Source: Acidithiobacillus sp.
GTDB taxonomy: Bacteria; Pseudomonadota; Gammaproteobacteria; Acidithiobacillales; Acidithiobacillaceae
DNA: 47,982 nucleotides
Direction: 5' to 3'
Assembly: GCF_027322205.1 (NCBI RefSeq)
Contig: NZ_DAHVHY010000009.1
Span: 1-47,982, forward strand
The notes beneath the pieces are model-generated. The model was not told the origin of the DNA, did no database searches, and saw only the letters and a program-made list of their open reading frames with translations. How positions within the stretch are numbered: the stretch's first letter is position 1; every line of letters starts with the position of its first letter. Below, piece after piece: positions 34,548-45,465 of this stretch. The position numbers were made by a program, and so were the translations under genes.

Positions 34548-35630
34548 ATGCGCGTACGACACCATCTTCAGATTTCCAGATTGGGCGCTCTTGGCTTCGC
34601 CGCTGCAGCGCTGGCAGGCTGCGCGAGTATACCCGATCATATGGCTGGCGCCCCCGGCAGAGGCTATAGTCCGGCCATGGCGGGTTCCGCCTATTCCACC
34701 GGACAGGTGTGCTACGCACCAGCGCCCAACCTTCAGGCAGCCTATAACCAGCCCTACGAGATCAATGGAGACTGGTATCATCCCATGGGTGACGATGCCG
34801 GATTTTCCGCAAATGGCATCGCTTCCTGGTACGATCAGCAATCTTCCAGCGCCGTAACCGCCATGGGTACCGCTTTTCACGCCCGGCAAATGACGGCTGC
34901 CAGCCGGACGCTGCCCTTGCCCTCCTGCGCGCGCGTCACCAATCTGGAGAATGGACGCAGTGTCGTGGTACTGGTCAATGATCGCGGCCCCTTCGTGAGC
35001 GGTCGGATCATGGATATGTCTTACGGAGCGGCCAATCAGTTGGGTATGCTCAATCAGGGCACAACGCGGGTACATATTCAGGTGATTCCCAGCGCTCTCA
35101 GCCCCGGCACACAGGTTCCTCAAGTATTACCTGTGGCACAACGTCGTATCGTACCCAAGATGGCGCCCATACCCGTACCGGTCTTGCACACGCCGACGGC
35201 GATATCCGTGCCTGCCTATACACCCCCTCCCACCACCAACCTGACGGCCGTAGTAAACGACACTTTTGCCAACAGTCCTGTCCGCGCCATACCTGTCACG
35301 GCCCAGAAGACCCTTCCCGCTCCCATTTCCCCGCGTCGGGAGACTGTTGCCCACACTTTACCGCAGTGGCGGCAGACACCGCGGTCCGAGCAAATCTATC
35401 TGGAAACGGCAAGCCCCATGCAGATGCAAACCGCTGTCCGCGAGCGCAGCAAATTGCAAGATTTCGGCATTAGCACCGCACACATGGTGCCAGTATCCTC
35501 CACGACCCCGGGCGGGCTATATAAAATCAAGATCGGTCCAATGGCCCCCACCACCGCCCCGGAAGACTATGTGGCCAGCTTGCAACGTCTGCGCCTCGGC
35601 ACTTTTGTAGTCAGCGAGCAGAGTGGTTAA
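34548..35630 (+). CDS. rlpA: RlpA-like septal lipoprotein with DPBB and SPOR domains; catalytic His absent
   Basis: This 360-residue lipoprotein has lipobox AALAGC (Cys25). The double-psi beta-barrel domain (about 85-185) begins GIASWYDQQ and contains NDRGPFVSGRIMDMSYGAAN. A long Pro/Thr-rich linker follows, then a C-terminal SPOR domain (about 318-360, YKIKIGPM) that would bind denuded glycan strands at division sites. RlpA proteins with lytic transglycosylase activity carry His in the AAHxTLP motif. Here it reads TAASRTLP, so the His is Ser, and the usual TASGE is TAMGTAF. The Asp of NDRGPF is kept. It probably binds septal glycan but may not cut it. Confidence 0.88.
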   Translation: MRVRHHLQISRLGALGFAAAALAGCASIPDHMAGAPGRGYSPAMAGSAYSTGQVCYAPAPNLQAAYNQPYEINGDWYHPMGDDAGFSANGIASWYDQQSSSAVTAMGTAFHARQMTAASRTLPLPSCARVTNLENGRSVVVLVNDRGPFVSGRIMDMSYGAANQLGMLNQGTTRVHIQVIPSALSPGTQVPQVLPVAQRRIVPKMAPIPVPVLHTPTAISVPAYTPPPTTNLTAVVNDTFANSPVRAIPVTAQKTLPAPISPRRETVAHTLPQWRQTPRSEQIYLETASPMQMQTAVRERSKLQDFGISTAHMVPVSSTTPGGLYKIKIGPMAPTTAPEDYVASLQRLRLGTFVVSEQSG

Positions 35631-35919
35631 AAGCATCCGCGCTCAATTTGCGCAATGGCGGCTCTCGACGTTCTCCCAATATGGCCCAGACCATCAGGAT
35701 GATCCAGGCAATGCCCGACCAGCCCAATACAATATTCAGGATCAGCACCCACAGAAAATGTTCGTGATGACGTGCTGCGGCAATAATGCTGGGGATGAAA
35801 TAGATCAACAAACCGAGTATGGCACCTAATAGCCATACCACCATATGCAAAAACATCGCCGCAATGCCCAGTCCTATCAGGGCCAACACCACAATGCCTA
35901 ATGCCATTAAAGTACTCAA
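35611..35919 (-). CDS. Superinfection-immunity-family membrane protein
   Basis: This 102-residue protein has three hydrophobic segments. The part IPSIIAAARHH followed by LNIVLGWSGIAWIILMVWA matches the Imm_superinfect family, named after a T4 exclusion protein but widespread as small housekeeping membrane proteins. The start is TTG 35919, overlapping the TGA of the K+-channel gene with GGAGGGAG seven bases upstream; ATG 35907 is the alternative. Its 3' end overlaps rlpA by 20 bases convergently. Confidence 0.78.
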   Translation of the reverse strand: MSTLMALGIVVLALIGLGIAAMFLHMVVWLLGAILGLLIYFIPSIIAAARHHEHFLWVLILNIVLGWSGIAWIILMVWAILGERREPPLRKLSADAFNHSAR

Positions 35920-37163
35920 GCCTCAACTCCCTCCGCCTTAGCGGTAAATAGTTTACTGATAATGGTATCTCCTGCCAGCTCTTCACCACTGAGCGTCAGC
36001 GCCAGTAATTCACCGCCCAGCACTTCCGGGGAAATAATAAGGTCCGCACCAATGTGTCGCAGACGTTCAAGATTTTTACTGTTCTGAACCGCCGCCACGG
36101 TTTTTCCGGGAACCGCCAACTCCTTGGCCGCAAGAATGATAAAGGCGTTTTCGCTGTCAATAACCCGTAATGCGAGCACACCCAAGGCATATTCGGCCCC
36201 CGCCTTACGCAAAACATCCACGTCCGTTGCATCACCCACCATGAGGTCTTCCTTAGCCATCCACACATGCTCTGGCGTCACGGGAACCAGCACCAGCACT
36301 GGCAAATGCCGGGCACGCAATGCGCGATAGGTGTTCTGTGCCAACGAATTATCACCAATAATCAGATAATGATTACGATGACCACGCTTTTTTTCTCCCA
36401 TCAGCAGGCGCTGCATCCGGCCATTTACCAGTGGTACAACGACTGCAGAAATAGACGTAGCAAAAACGGTGATGCCCAAGATGATAATAGAAATAACAAA
36501 TAGCCGGGCATCTCCGCTTTTCGGCACAATATCCCCATACCCCACAGTGGACATGGTAACCACGGCGAAATACAAGGCACTCACCAGGTTCTTGATAGGC
36601 GGCGAAAATCCTGCGCCCAACACGTAACTGCCCAGTACCGCATAGCTTATCAGAAGCAAAATAGAAATCGCCGCAAAGAGCGTGCCTGCAGCCACGCTCG
36701 AACGCGCAAAATGGCGCTGAAACAACAGCAATGTCACCAGAATAACGGCATTAAAAATGATGACGCCACTCCACACAAAGCCATAGTGATGCAGCAATAT
36801 AGCCAGCATCGCTGCCGCCAGTACCAGCGTAATGGCCCAGGAAAAACGGGAGCGAAAGAGCAATCCGAAGGCCATCAGCAGCAGCACAAACCCGGCCACT
36901 GCTTCGGGTACTGTACCCAAAGCCGACAACAGGGGCGCCTGGGTCAGGCTGGTAGCGGGTGCAAGAGCGGCCAGTTCGGGGAAGAGTTGTGTGAGATGGG
37001 GCAACGCATTCAGTATGGCCAGCACCCCCAGCAGCCCTACAGCAATAGCCATCGGCACCTGCGGAAACCATATATTCAGATACAAAACTGCCTGCACCTT
37101 GGCCACGAAGCGAAAAAATCGCTGTCGCAGCGATAATTTCATTACATCGGGGATTCTGATCAT
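35916..37163 (-). CDS. Voltage-gated-type K+ channel with TrkA-N (RCK) domain
   Basis: This 415-residue inner-membrane channel has several N-terminal helices (about 25-180), a pore with selectivity filter TVGYGDI, a following helix, and a cytosolic RCK/TrkA-N domain (about 260-400, starting HYLIIGDNSLAQNTYRAL). It is close in layout to Kch-type channels with extra N-terminal helices. ATG 37163 has GAGGG upstream and is preferred over 37244. It is coupled to the superinfection-immunity-like gene. Confidence 0.88.
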   Translation of the reverse strand: MIRIPDVMKLSLRQRFFRFVAKVQAVLYLNIWFPQVPMAIAVGLLGVLAILNALPHLTQLFPELAALAPATSLTQAPLLSALGTVPEAVAGFVLLLMAFGLLFRSRFSWAITLVLAAAMLAILLHHYGFVWSGVIIFNAVILVTLLLFQRHFARSSVAAGTLFAAISILLLISYAVLGSYVLGAGFSPPIKNLVSALYFAVVTMSTVGYGDIVPKSGDARLFVISIIILGITVFATSISAVVVPLVNGRMQRLLMGEKKRGHRNHYLIIGDNSLAQNTYRALRARHLPVLVLVPVTPEHVWMAKEDLMVGDATDVDVLRKAGAEYALGVLALRVIDSENAFIILAAKELAVPGKTVAAVQNSKNLERLRHIGADLIISPEVLGGELLALTLSGEELAGDTIISKLFTAKAEGVEA

Positions 37164-37361
37164 CGATAGTCCCTCATTTTTGGAGACCAGACGCTGGTAA
37201 ATTAGAAATTCGGCGAAATGATAAATACCCTTCAGCCTAAACATTCTTCTTTAAGGACTGTAACATCTACAGGGCGTCGTAGCGACCCGCCCTTCGCGCT
37301 GAATTCCTTGCAGCAGGTTAATGCCCTGATCAACGGACACACTGGCACCAGAAAATCGCTC

Positions 37362-37393
37362 TTGACATTACACCGGGCTTCAATGTGTATCAT
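37362..37393 (+). promoter_or_regulatory. MerR/CueR-type promoter of copA
   Basis: TTGACA (37362-37367) and TATCAT (37388-37393) are separated by an over-long 20-base spacer, the hallmark of MerR-family activation. A short dyad ACATT/AATGT (37365-37369, 37382-37386) sits across it. The rest of the 308-base gap upstream of copA has no convincing ORF. Confidence 0.55.
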
Positions 37394-37471
37394 GGCTAGG
37401 TTATATGTAGGCTGTCGGCAGCCATCCGCAAACGCGGCCTGCAGTGCGTTTTGTTGCGAAGAGGTGCATTT

Positions 37472-39982
37472 ATGGAAGACATAACACATGCGCACCTTGA
37501 AATTGGCATTCAGGGGATGACCTGTGCCTCCTGTAGCGCGCGGGTGGAACGCGCGCTGGGCAAGCTACCCGGCGTAAGCTCGGCTGGCGTAAACTTGGCG
37601 ACTGAACGCGCCGAGGTGCTTTTCGACCCACAACAACTCGATGCCGCACACATCGCCGAGGCGATCCGCGAGACCGGCTACACACCAGTGACTGATGAGA
37701 TCGATCTGACGGTGGCGGGCATGACCTGCGCCGCCTGCGTAGGACGGGTGGAACGCGCGCTGGGGCATCTGCCCGGCGTGCTGGAGGCGACGGTGAATCT
37801 GGCCACCGAGCGCGCGCATGTGCGCTACGTCCCGGCGATGGTCGGCATGGACGAACTGGCCACAGCCGTAAGCAAGGCGGGCTATGCAGCACATCCCGTA
37901 CAGGAAGGCGACGTGCAAGGCGCCGACGGGGTCGGCCAGCGCCGCGCGAGTTTGCGCGCCATGGGCCGCGATGTGATCGTGGCCGTAGGGCTGGCCATGG
38001 TGGTCCTGGTGTTGGCCATGGGCACGGCCTTCATCCCGGCCTTGGATCGCGCGCTGGCGGCGGCGAGCCCCTTTGCACATTTCTGGGAGTGGGTGCAGTT
38101 CATGCTCGCCAGCATCGTCCTGTTCGGGCCGGGTCGGCGCTTTTTCAGGCCGGGCCTGATCGCCTACCGTCATCTGTCGCCAGACATGAACTCCCTAGTC
38201 GCCACCGGCACCGGCGCGGCTTGGGCTTACAGCGTGTTGGTGCTGCTGGTACCCGCGATGTTTCCAGCCGAGGCGCAGCATGTGTATTTCGACTCCGCGG
38301 CAGTAGTCATTGCCGCCGTACTCGCAGGCAAGTACTTGGAAGCACTGGCCAAGGGCCGCACCTCGTCGGCGATCCGCAAGCTGGTTGGGCTGCAGGCCAA
38401 AACTGCGCACCGGCTCGACGAGAACGGTGTCGAGCAAGACGTACCGGTGTCGCGATTGCGCACCGGCGAGCGCATCGTGGTCCGCCCCGGGGAGCGCATT
38501 CCGGTGGACGGGCGTGTGGTCGAGGGCCGCGCGCATGTGGACGAAGCCATGTTGACTGGCGAGCCATTACCATCCGCCAAGAGCCTGGATGACGCCGTGG
38601 TCGGCGGCACAGTCTGCCAGGACGGGCGGTTGGTGGTGAAGGCCACTTCGGTCGGGCGCGATACCGTGCTGGCGCAGATCATCCATCTGGTGGAGAGTGC
38701 GCAGACCGGCAAGCTGCCGATTCAGGGATTGACCGACCGCGCGGTGCGAGTGTTCACGCCGGTGGTGCTGGTCATCGCGCTGGCGACCTTCGGCGTCTGG
38801 GTGGCATTGACTGGCAATGTCAGTGTGGCGCTGGTCACAGCGGTAGCCGTGCTGGTGGTGGCATGTCCCTGCGCCATGGGCCTGGCGACTCCGGCGGCGA
38901 TCATGGTGGGCACCGGGCGTGCGGCGGAGCTCGGCGTGCTGTTTCGCAGGGGCGAGGCGCTGGAGACGCTGTCGCATGTCGACACCATACTGTTCGACAA
39001 AACCGGTACGTTGACCGAGGGTCATCCCGCGTTGGTCGATCAGGGCGGCGACGCACCCGAAACCGCGTTGCGCCTGGCTGCGGCGTTGGAATCAGCGTCC
39101 GAACACCCGCTGGGGCGAGCGATTGTCGCGGCGGCCGGAGAACGCGGTATGAACGTACCTGCCGTCAAGGCTTTCCGCGCTATTGCTGGCTATGGTGTCG
39201 AAGGCGAGGTGGAAGGCCGTATGGTGCGGGTTGGCGCCCGTCGCTTCATGGAGCGCGAAAACGTGGCGCTGGGCGATGACGCCGAGATGGCCGCGCGCCT
39301 CGAGGGCACCGGGCGCACGGTGGTATTTGTCGCTGTCGACGCAAGGCTGCTCGGCTGGCTGGCCATCGCCGATCGTATCAAACCGGAGGCGCGCGCCGTA
39401 GTGCAGGCGTTGCGCGAGCGCGGCCTGCAGGTGGCCATGGTCACCGGTGATGCGCGCGCCACCGCGCAGTCAGTCGCCACGGAACTGCGCATCGAGGAGA
39501 TGCATGCCGAGGTGCTGCCCGAGGATAAGGCCAAGGTCGTGACCGGTTTGCAGCAACAGGGCCGACGGGTCGCCTTCGTTGGTGATGGCATCAACGACGC
39601 TCCGGCGCTGGCGCAGGCCGACGTCGGCATCGCGCTCGCCTCGGGCACTGACATCGCCATCGAGGCCGCGGACGTGACGCTCACGCGTGGCCAGCTCGGC
39701 GAGGTGGTCACGGCGCTGAATGCGGCGCGCCGGACGCTGGGCAACATCCGCGGCAACCTGTTCTGGGCCTTTTTCTACAACATCCTGCTGATCCCGATCG
39801 CTGCTGGCGTGGCCGCGCCTATCGGCATCCATCTGAATCCGATGGTGGCTGGCGTGGCCATGGGTCTGTCCTCGGTGTTCGTGCTCGGCAACAGCCTGCG
39901 GCTCAAGCGGCTCAAGGCTTACGCACCATCGATTACACCGGGCACGGTGACGGGTACCGCGCTCGAGCCTGCTCATTCCTGA
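37472..39982 (+). CDS. copA: Copper-translocating P1B-type ATPase CopA
   Basis: This 836-residue Cu(I) export ATPase has two N-terminal heavy-metal domains with [12 protein letters not shown] (near 17) and [12 protein letters not shown] (near 84). Membrane helices follow, then the A-domain motif LTGEPLP, ion site CPC in [12 protein letters not shown], phosphorylation site DKTGTLT and the hinge [17 protein letters not shown] 37472 follows GAAGAGGTG; the frame opens seven codons earlier. The gene is visibly richer in G and C at third positions than its neighbours, which fits acquisition by transfer. copZ and the mer genes follow in the same direction. Confidence 0.96.
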   Translation: MEDITHAHLEIGIQGMTCASCSARVERALGKLPGVSSAGVNLATERAEVLFDPQQLDAAHIAEAIRETGYTPVTDEIDLTVAGMTCAACVGRVERALGHLPGVLEATVNLATERAHVRYVPAMVGMDELATAVSKAGYAAHPVQEGDVQGADGVGQRRASLRAMGRDVIVAVGLAMVVLVLAMGTAFIPALDRALAAASPFAHFWEWVQFMLASIVLFGPGRRFFRPGLIAYRHLSPDMNSLVATGTGAAWAYSVLVLLVPAMFPAEAQHVYFDSAAVVIAAVLAGKYLEALAKGRTSSAIRKLVGLQAKTAHRLDENGVEQDVPVSRLRTGERIVVRPGERIPVDGRVVEGRAHVDEAMLTGEPLPSAKSLDDAVVGGTVCQDGRLVVKATSVGRDTVLAQIIHLVESAQTGKLPIQGLTDRAVRVFTPVVLVIALATFGVWVALTGNVSVALVTAVAVLVVACPCAMGLATPAAIMVGTGRAAELGVLFRRGEALETLSHVDTILFDKTGTLTEGHPALVDQGGDAPETALRLAAALESASEHPLGRAIVAAAGERGMNVPAVKAFRAIAGYGVEGEVEGRMVRVGARRFMERENVALGDDAEMAARLEGTGRTVVFVAVDARLLGWLAIADRIKPEARAVVQALRERGLQVAMVTGDARATAQSVATELRIEEMHAEVLPEDKAKVVTGLQQQGRRVAFVGDGINDAPALAQADVGIALASGTDIAIEAADVTLTRGQLGEVVTALNAARRTLGNIRGNLFWAFFYNILLIPIAAGVAAPIGIHLNPMVAGVAMGLSSVFVLGNSLRLKRLKAYAPSITPGTVTGTALEPAHS

Positions 39983-40011
39983 GCCATCGTTCAAACAAGG
40001 AGCATCCATAA

Positions 40012-40077
40012 ATTACCGCGCTCGGCATCGGGGTGCGCGACAAGTTCCAGCATGTGGCTGATATCGTGCGCGATTGA
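40012..40077 (+). pseudogene. Orphan 3' gene fragment between copA and copZ
   Basis: After an AAGGAG site (39997-40002) the expected start codon is missing, but a 21-codon frame reads ITALGIGVRDKFQHVADIVRD and stops at 40077. It looks like the natural C-terminus of a small protein, deleted at its 5' end. The source family is not recognised, and chance cannot be excluded at this length. Confidence 0.35.
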
Positions 40078-40133
40078 ATAACGCTTATGCGAGCACTTTG
40101 TAATGATTTCTTATTTCCAACAGGAGAAAACCC

Positions 40134-40337
40134 ATGAGCAATATTCAGCTGAAAATAACCGGTATGACCTGCGAACACTGCGTGCGTGCCGTGGCGAGGG
40201 CACTGGAAGGCGTGCCCGGCGTGGACAAAGTGAACGTCACGCTGGAGACAGGAGAAGCCGTGGTGCATGGTAAGGCGGACACTGCCGCACTGATCACGGC
40301 AGTTGAGGAAGAAGGCTATAAGGCGGAGCGGGGCTGA
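40134..40337 (+). CDS. copZ: Copper chaperone CopZ-like heavy-metal-associated protein
   Basis: This 67-residue single HMA-domain protein (ferredoxin-like fold) has the metal site GMTCEHCVRAV near residue 11. It starts with ATG behind CAGGAG, and its length is normal for CopZ. Position after copA indicates Cu(I) delivery to that ATPase; mercury binding is an alternative given the next genes. Confidence 0.92.
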   Translation: MSNIQLKITGMTCEHCVRAVARALEGVPGVDKVNVTLETGEAVVHGKADTAALITAVEEEGYKAERG

Positions 40338-40378
40338 GGAAGCCAAATCGCGCTACGGTGTGAAGCGGATCCCATATA

Positions 40379-40436
40379 TTGGGACAACAAGCCTAAACCA
40401 TTGTCCCAAAATCTGGGACTATACATGCTAGCATGT
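40379..40436. repeat. Inverted repeats between copZ and the mer promoter
   Basis: TTGGGACAA (40379-40387) and TTGTCCCAA (40401-40409) form a perfect 9-bp inverted repeat around 13 bases. A third partial copy (TGGGAC) follows, then the 14-bp perfect palindrome ACATGCTAGCATGT (40423-40436). They may act as terminator of copZ, operator, or the scar of an element end. Confidence 0.7.
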
Positions 40437-40485
40437 TGTAATCCGCAGCCCTTCCGGAACGAAAATTTCAGGACACAAACCGACC

Positions 40486-40517
40486 TTGACACCGTACCAT
40501 AGTACGGCATCTATGAT
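40486..40517 (+). promoter_or_regulatory. mer promoter/operator (MerR-type)
   Basis: TTGACA (40486-40491) and TATGAT (40512-40517) are 20 bases apart. Between them lies the dyad CCGTAC-CATA-GTACGG (40492-40507), the same half-site sequence as classical mer operators. The predicted start is near 40524. Confidence 0.85.
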
Positions 40518-40562
40518 GTCTCCTGTGGGAATCATCCCAGGATGACCGATTGGAGGTGGGCC

Positions 40563-40970
40563 ATGACTGTCAAGGCTAAGCATGTCGACGCAGACAAAAC
40601 CTGTTCCGCAAACCCCCAGGCACTAGGTCCTGCGCGGAAGGGTATGTGGGGTCTGATTGTCGCTGTAGTGGTGGGCTTTTTTGCCTCAGCCTGCTGTGTA
40701 TTGCCGCTGTTGTTGATTGTGGCTGGCATTGGCGGTGCGTGGATGGCCAATCTGCGGGTTCTCGAACCCTATGCGCCTTATCTGGACGTTCTGGCGTTGG
40801 CCTTTCTGATCTACGCCCACGTACAAAACCATCGAGAAAAGAAGGCTGCTGCCTGTGGCGCTTGCGCGCCGGTGGGACGGTGGAAAACGCCCCTGCTCTG
40901 GGCTGGTACCATTGTAGTGCTGATCGTGCTGGCACTACCCCATATATTGCCCCATCTGCTGATGCCATAG
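40563..40970 (+). CDS. merT: Mercuric ion transporter MerT
   Basis: This 135-residue inner-membrane protein has three helices. The vicinal Cys pair in FFASACCVLPLL lies in the first helix, and the cytoplasmic loop pair is in ACGACAPVG. It imports Hg(II) handed over by MerP for reduction by MerA. ATG 40563 is chosen because GGAGGTG lies five bases upstream; ATG 40542 would add seven residues. Confidence 0.9.
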   Translation: MTVKAKHVDADKTCSANPQALGPARKGMWGLIVAVVVGFFASACCVLPLLLIVAGIGGAWMANLRVLEPYAPYLDVLALAFLIYAHVQNHREKKAAACGACAPVGRWKTPLLWAGTIVVLIVLALPHILPHLLMP

Positions 40971-41008
40971 TCAGGCCCTTTTCATCACTCACAAAAGGAG
41001 ACTTATCC

Positions 41009-43052
<2,044 letters not shown>

Positions 43053-43085
43053 TAAATTAATTGAGATAGGCAGCGGGAGTTACGC

Positions 43086-43511
43086 ATGACTAAGCAACGG
43101 GACGAATCCGGTTTCAGCATTGGCCAGGCGGCGAAGGCTGCCGGTGTTCATGTGGAGACCGTGCGTTTCTACGAGCGGGAAGGGCTCATCAGGCAACCGG
43201 TGAAACCTAGCCTTGGTATACGTCGTTACTCTTCCGAAGTGGTGACCCGTATACGCTTCATCAAACATGCCCAGGCACTGGGATTTACCCTGCAGGAGGC
43301 CCGGGAACTCCTCGCTCTGCGCACGGATGACGCGGAAATCTGCACCACCGTGCGCCACCACGCCGAGGTCAAGCTCGCATCGGTTCACGAAAAGATTATA
43401 GCGCTACAAAGTCTTGAGACCATCCTGATGCGATTGATCGAAGAATGTAAAAGCGGAGATATCAGCAACCGCCACAACTGCCCTATCCTGCAGTCACTGG
43501 ATGATGAGTAA
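43086..43511 (+). CDS. merR: Mercury-responsive regulator MerR
   Basis: This 141-residue MerR-family activator has an N-terminal winged helix (FSIGQAAKAAGVHVETVRFYEREGL begins near residue 10), a dimerisation helix and three C-terminal Cys (EIC, EEC, HNC) matching the Hg-binding set. The spacing between the last two is two residues longer than in classical MerR. It lies after merA in the same direction with its own GGGAG site, unlike the usual divergent merR. The target would be the dyad at 40492. Confidence 0.92.
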   Translation: MTKQRDESGFSIGQAAKAAGVHVETVRFYEREGLIRQPVKPSLGIRRYSSEVVTRIRFIKHAQALGFTLQEARELLALRTDDAEICTTVRHHAEVKLASVHEKIIALQSLETILMRLIEECKSGDISNRHNCPILQSLDDE

Positions 43512-43582
43512 CTCCATGTATATGGTGCTGAAACACAGCAGATCCCATAAGCGGGCAACACCCGTTGCCAGGATAATCGACC

Positions 43583-44101
43583 ATGAATAAAGTGATAAAT
43601 AGATATTTGCTGGGATTTGCGTTGTTATTACCCATAACAATCACCGCACTTGCCATGCCGGAAAGCGTCATGAAACATCCGGCACTCCCCAATATATCTT
43701 TGCATGATATGTCGGGCCACTTGGTCAAGCTGAAAAGTCTCGAAGGAAAAATCATGGTGGTTACGGTTTGGGCAAACTGGTGCCCGTATTGCCATCAGGA
43801 AGCACCGGGCCTTGTTCGCCTCCACAAAGAGATGGGTTCCAGAGTGCAGTTCATCGGCATTGCCATTGATGACAGGGAATCGGCCGAACATTTTGTTAGT
43901 CAGGAACACGTCAATTACCTGACATTACTGGCTGGCGCCCATCTAGGTAAGGTGCTTGCACGGCTTGGCGACCGGCAAGAGATGCTTCCCTATACATTGA
44001 TTATTTCTCCTAAGGGTTATGTCCTGCAGCGTCATTTGGGATTCTATTCATCAGAGAAACTCTCATCAGAGTTAAAATATGCGATGAGCTCCACTCAGTA
44101 A
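43583..44101 (+). CDS. Periplasmic TlpA/ResA-like thioredoxin
   Basis: This 172-residue protein has an N-terminal signal or anchor (about 8-25) and a thioredoxin fold with active site WANWCPYCHQEAP, then GIAIDDRESAEHFV and the cis-Pro region LPYTLIISPKG. It is a thiol:disulfide reductant of the TlpA type. It follows merR by 71 bases in the same direction; a small inverted repeat (GGCAAC/GTTGCC) lies in the gap. A role in protecting periplasmic thiols during metal stress is plausible but inferred. Confidence 0.88.
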   Translation: MNKVINRYLLGFALLLPITITALAMPESVMKHPALPNISLHDMSGHLVKLKSLEGKIMVVTVWANWCPYCHQEAPGLVRLHKEMGSRVQFIGIAIDDRESAEHFVSQEHVNYLTLLAGAHLGKVLARLGDRQEMLPYTLIISPKGYVLQRHLGFYSSEKLSSELKYAMSSTQ

Positions 44102-44151
44102 TTGGAAATTTTAGAACCAAAAAAAGAAACAACGTATGCTCTCCAGGAGGA

Positions 44152-45339
44152 TTACTTGCGCAAAGCCTCTGTAATATCCGGGCGGTGTTGATGCACTGCC
44201 TCGGCGCGGGAGGGCTCCGGTAAACCGGTTTCTGCGGACAAACATGGCGCGCGAAACAAACGACCGCTCCACATTCCCACAACACTGCGCTGGGTCACGA
44301 TAATCCAAAAAATGGTGAGCATGACCGTAAAAACCGCACCCAGGGGCAGGAAGACCGCAAAATGTGTTTCTTTCGCGAGCAGATAAGTAGCGGCATCAAA
44401 GACACCCAGGGGGAAAGTGAATCCCCACCAGCCCATATTGAAGGGCAAGCCTTCACCCAGATAACGTAGGGTGAAAAAGGCCGCCATAAGCATCCACCAT
44501 AGGCCGAATCCCCAAAGTAGCAAAGCCAGAAAAAGGCCCGCCATTTCGCCAAACTGCGTCATACCTGCCAAAACCGTACCGGCGAAAACATGCTGATCGG
44601 CAACGCCGAGGGTAATCATTGCCATGGCGCCGGTGCCCAGCGGTCCCAGCGGCAACCAGGCCGATACCGCCATATCCCGGTGCGGTAATTTATGCAGCGT
44701 AAGACGTAAAAACAGGATCGCCAGAATGCCCATGGAGAGCAACACGGATATAGACCACAGCACATAACTGACATAGATCACCGCAGTACCGGCGGCAGGC
44801 GCCAGATGCTGGGCCAGCAAGCCACCGCTGGCCGCTGCCACTTCCGGTGGCACAATGGGCAATAGCCAGGCTGCGGTCATCTGCTCAATGTGGTGTTCGT
44901 GTACGGTAAACATGAAAAAAGGCACCAGCAGCACTGAAATCACGGCCAGGACCGTATCCACCCACCACATCACTTCTGTAATCGCGATGGAACTCGCGCT
45001 GGTTGGCCAGATAATGATCATGCCGTTCACAATAGTGGCAAAGCCCATAGGAATGGCACCAATAAACAAAGACTGAATGGGATGATGAAATAAACGCCGG
45101 AAACTGTCTGGATAGAAAATCGCCCTTCCCACGAAAAGCAAAGCAAACAGCACAAAAAAGAGGACGTTAATACCCCACAAGCCTTGTGCCAGAAGCTGTT
45201 GCCCCCAACGCCCATAGGGAAATTCTGCCAGCATAAGGGCGAGAATACCGGTACCCATATTGGCGGCGAACCAGTTGGGCGTGAAGTGGCGAATAATTTC
45301 CCGGGGGTCACTTTTGGGTGCGTCTGCAAATAGGGTCAT
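44152..45339 (-). CDS. TDT family exporter (TehA/SSU1-type)
   Basis: This 395-residue polytopic protein with about ten helices is of the tellurite-resistance/dicarboxylate transporter family (FTPNWFAANMGTGILAL start, GLWWMLMAAFFTLRYL, FNMGWWGFTFPLGVF). The group includes the SSU1 sulfite exporters and Mae1 malate carrier; for a sulfur-oxidising host sulfite export is the attractive reading, but the substrate cannot be told from sequence. ATG 45339 is preferred over 45381. It is divergent from a LysR gene. Confidence 0.85.
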   Translation of the reverse strand: MTLFADAPKSDPREIIRHFTPNWFAANMGTGILALMLAEFPYGRWGQQLLAQGLWGINVLFFVLFALLFVGRAIFYPDSFRRLFHHPIQSLFIGAIPMGFATIVNGMIIIWPTSASSIAITEVMWWVDTVLAVISVLLVPFFMFTVHEHHIEQMTAAWLLPIVPPEVAAASGGLLAQHLAPAAGTAVIYVSYVLWSISVLLSMGILAILFLRLTLHKLPHRDMAVSAWLPLGPLGTGAMAMITLGVADQHVFAGTVLAGMTQFGEMAGLFLALLLWGFGLWWMLMAAFFTLRYLGEGLPFNMGWWGFTFPLGVFDAATYLLAKETHFAVFLPLGAVFTVMLTIFWIIVTQRSVVGMWSGRLFRAPCLSAETGLPEPSRAEAVHQHRPDITEALRK

Positions 45340-45409
45340 GATCCAGCTTCTCTCTGTAGCGTCCTGATTGTCATAAAGCATAGACTTGAGCAGAACCCAT
45401 CTCTAATGC

Positions 45410-45430
45410 TATTTTCTAATCTGAGAAATA
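45410..45430. promoter_or_regulatory. Candidate LysR operator between TDT exporter and LysR gene
   Basis: A near-palindrome beginning TATTTTC and ending GAGAAATA lies midway in the divergent intergenic gap, containing a T-N11-A LysR box. No promoter boxes are assigned. Confidence 0.5.
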
Positions 45431-45465
45431 ACCCACGGTAATTTCTGAAAGAAGGGGAGAATAGT

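Noticed and set aside
37343-37360. TGGCAC near 37343 as sigma-54 promoter for copA
   Set aside because: The -12 GC is missing at the required distance, and a MerR-type promoter lies just downstream.
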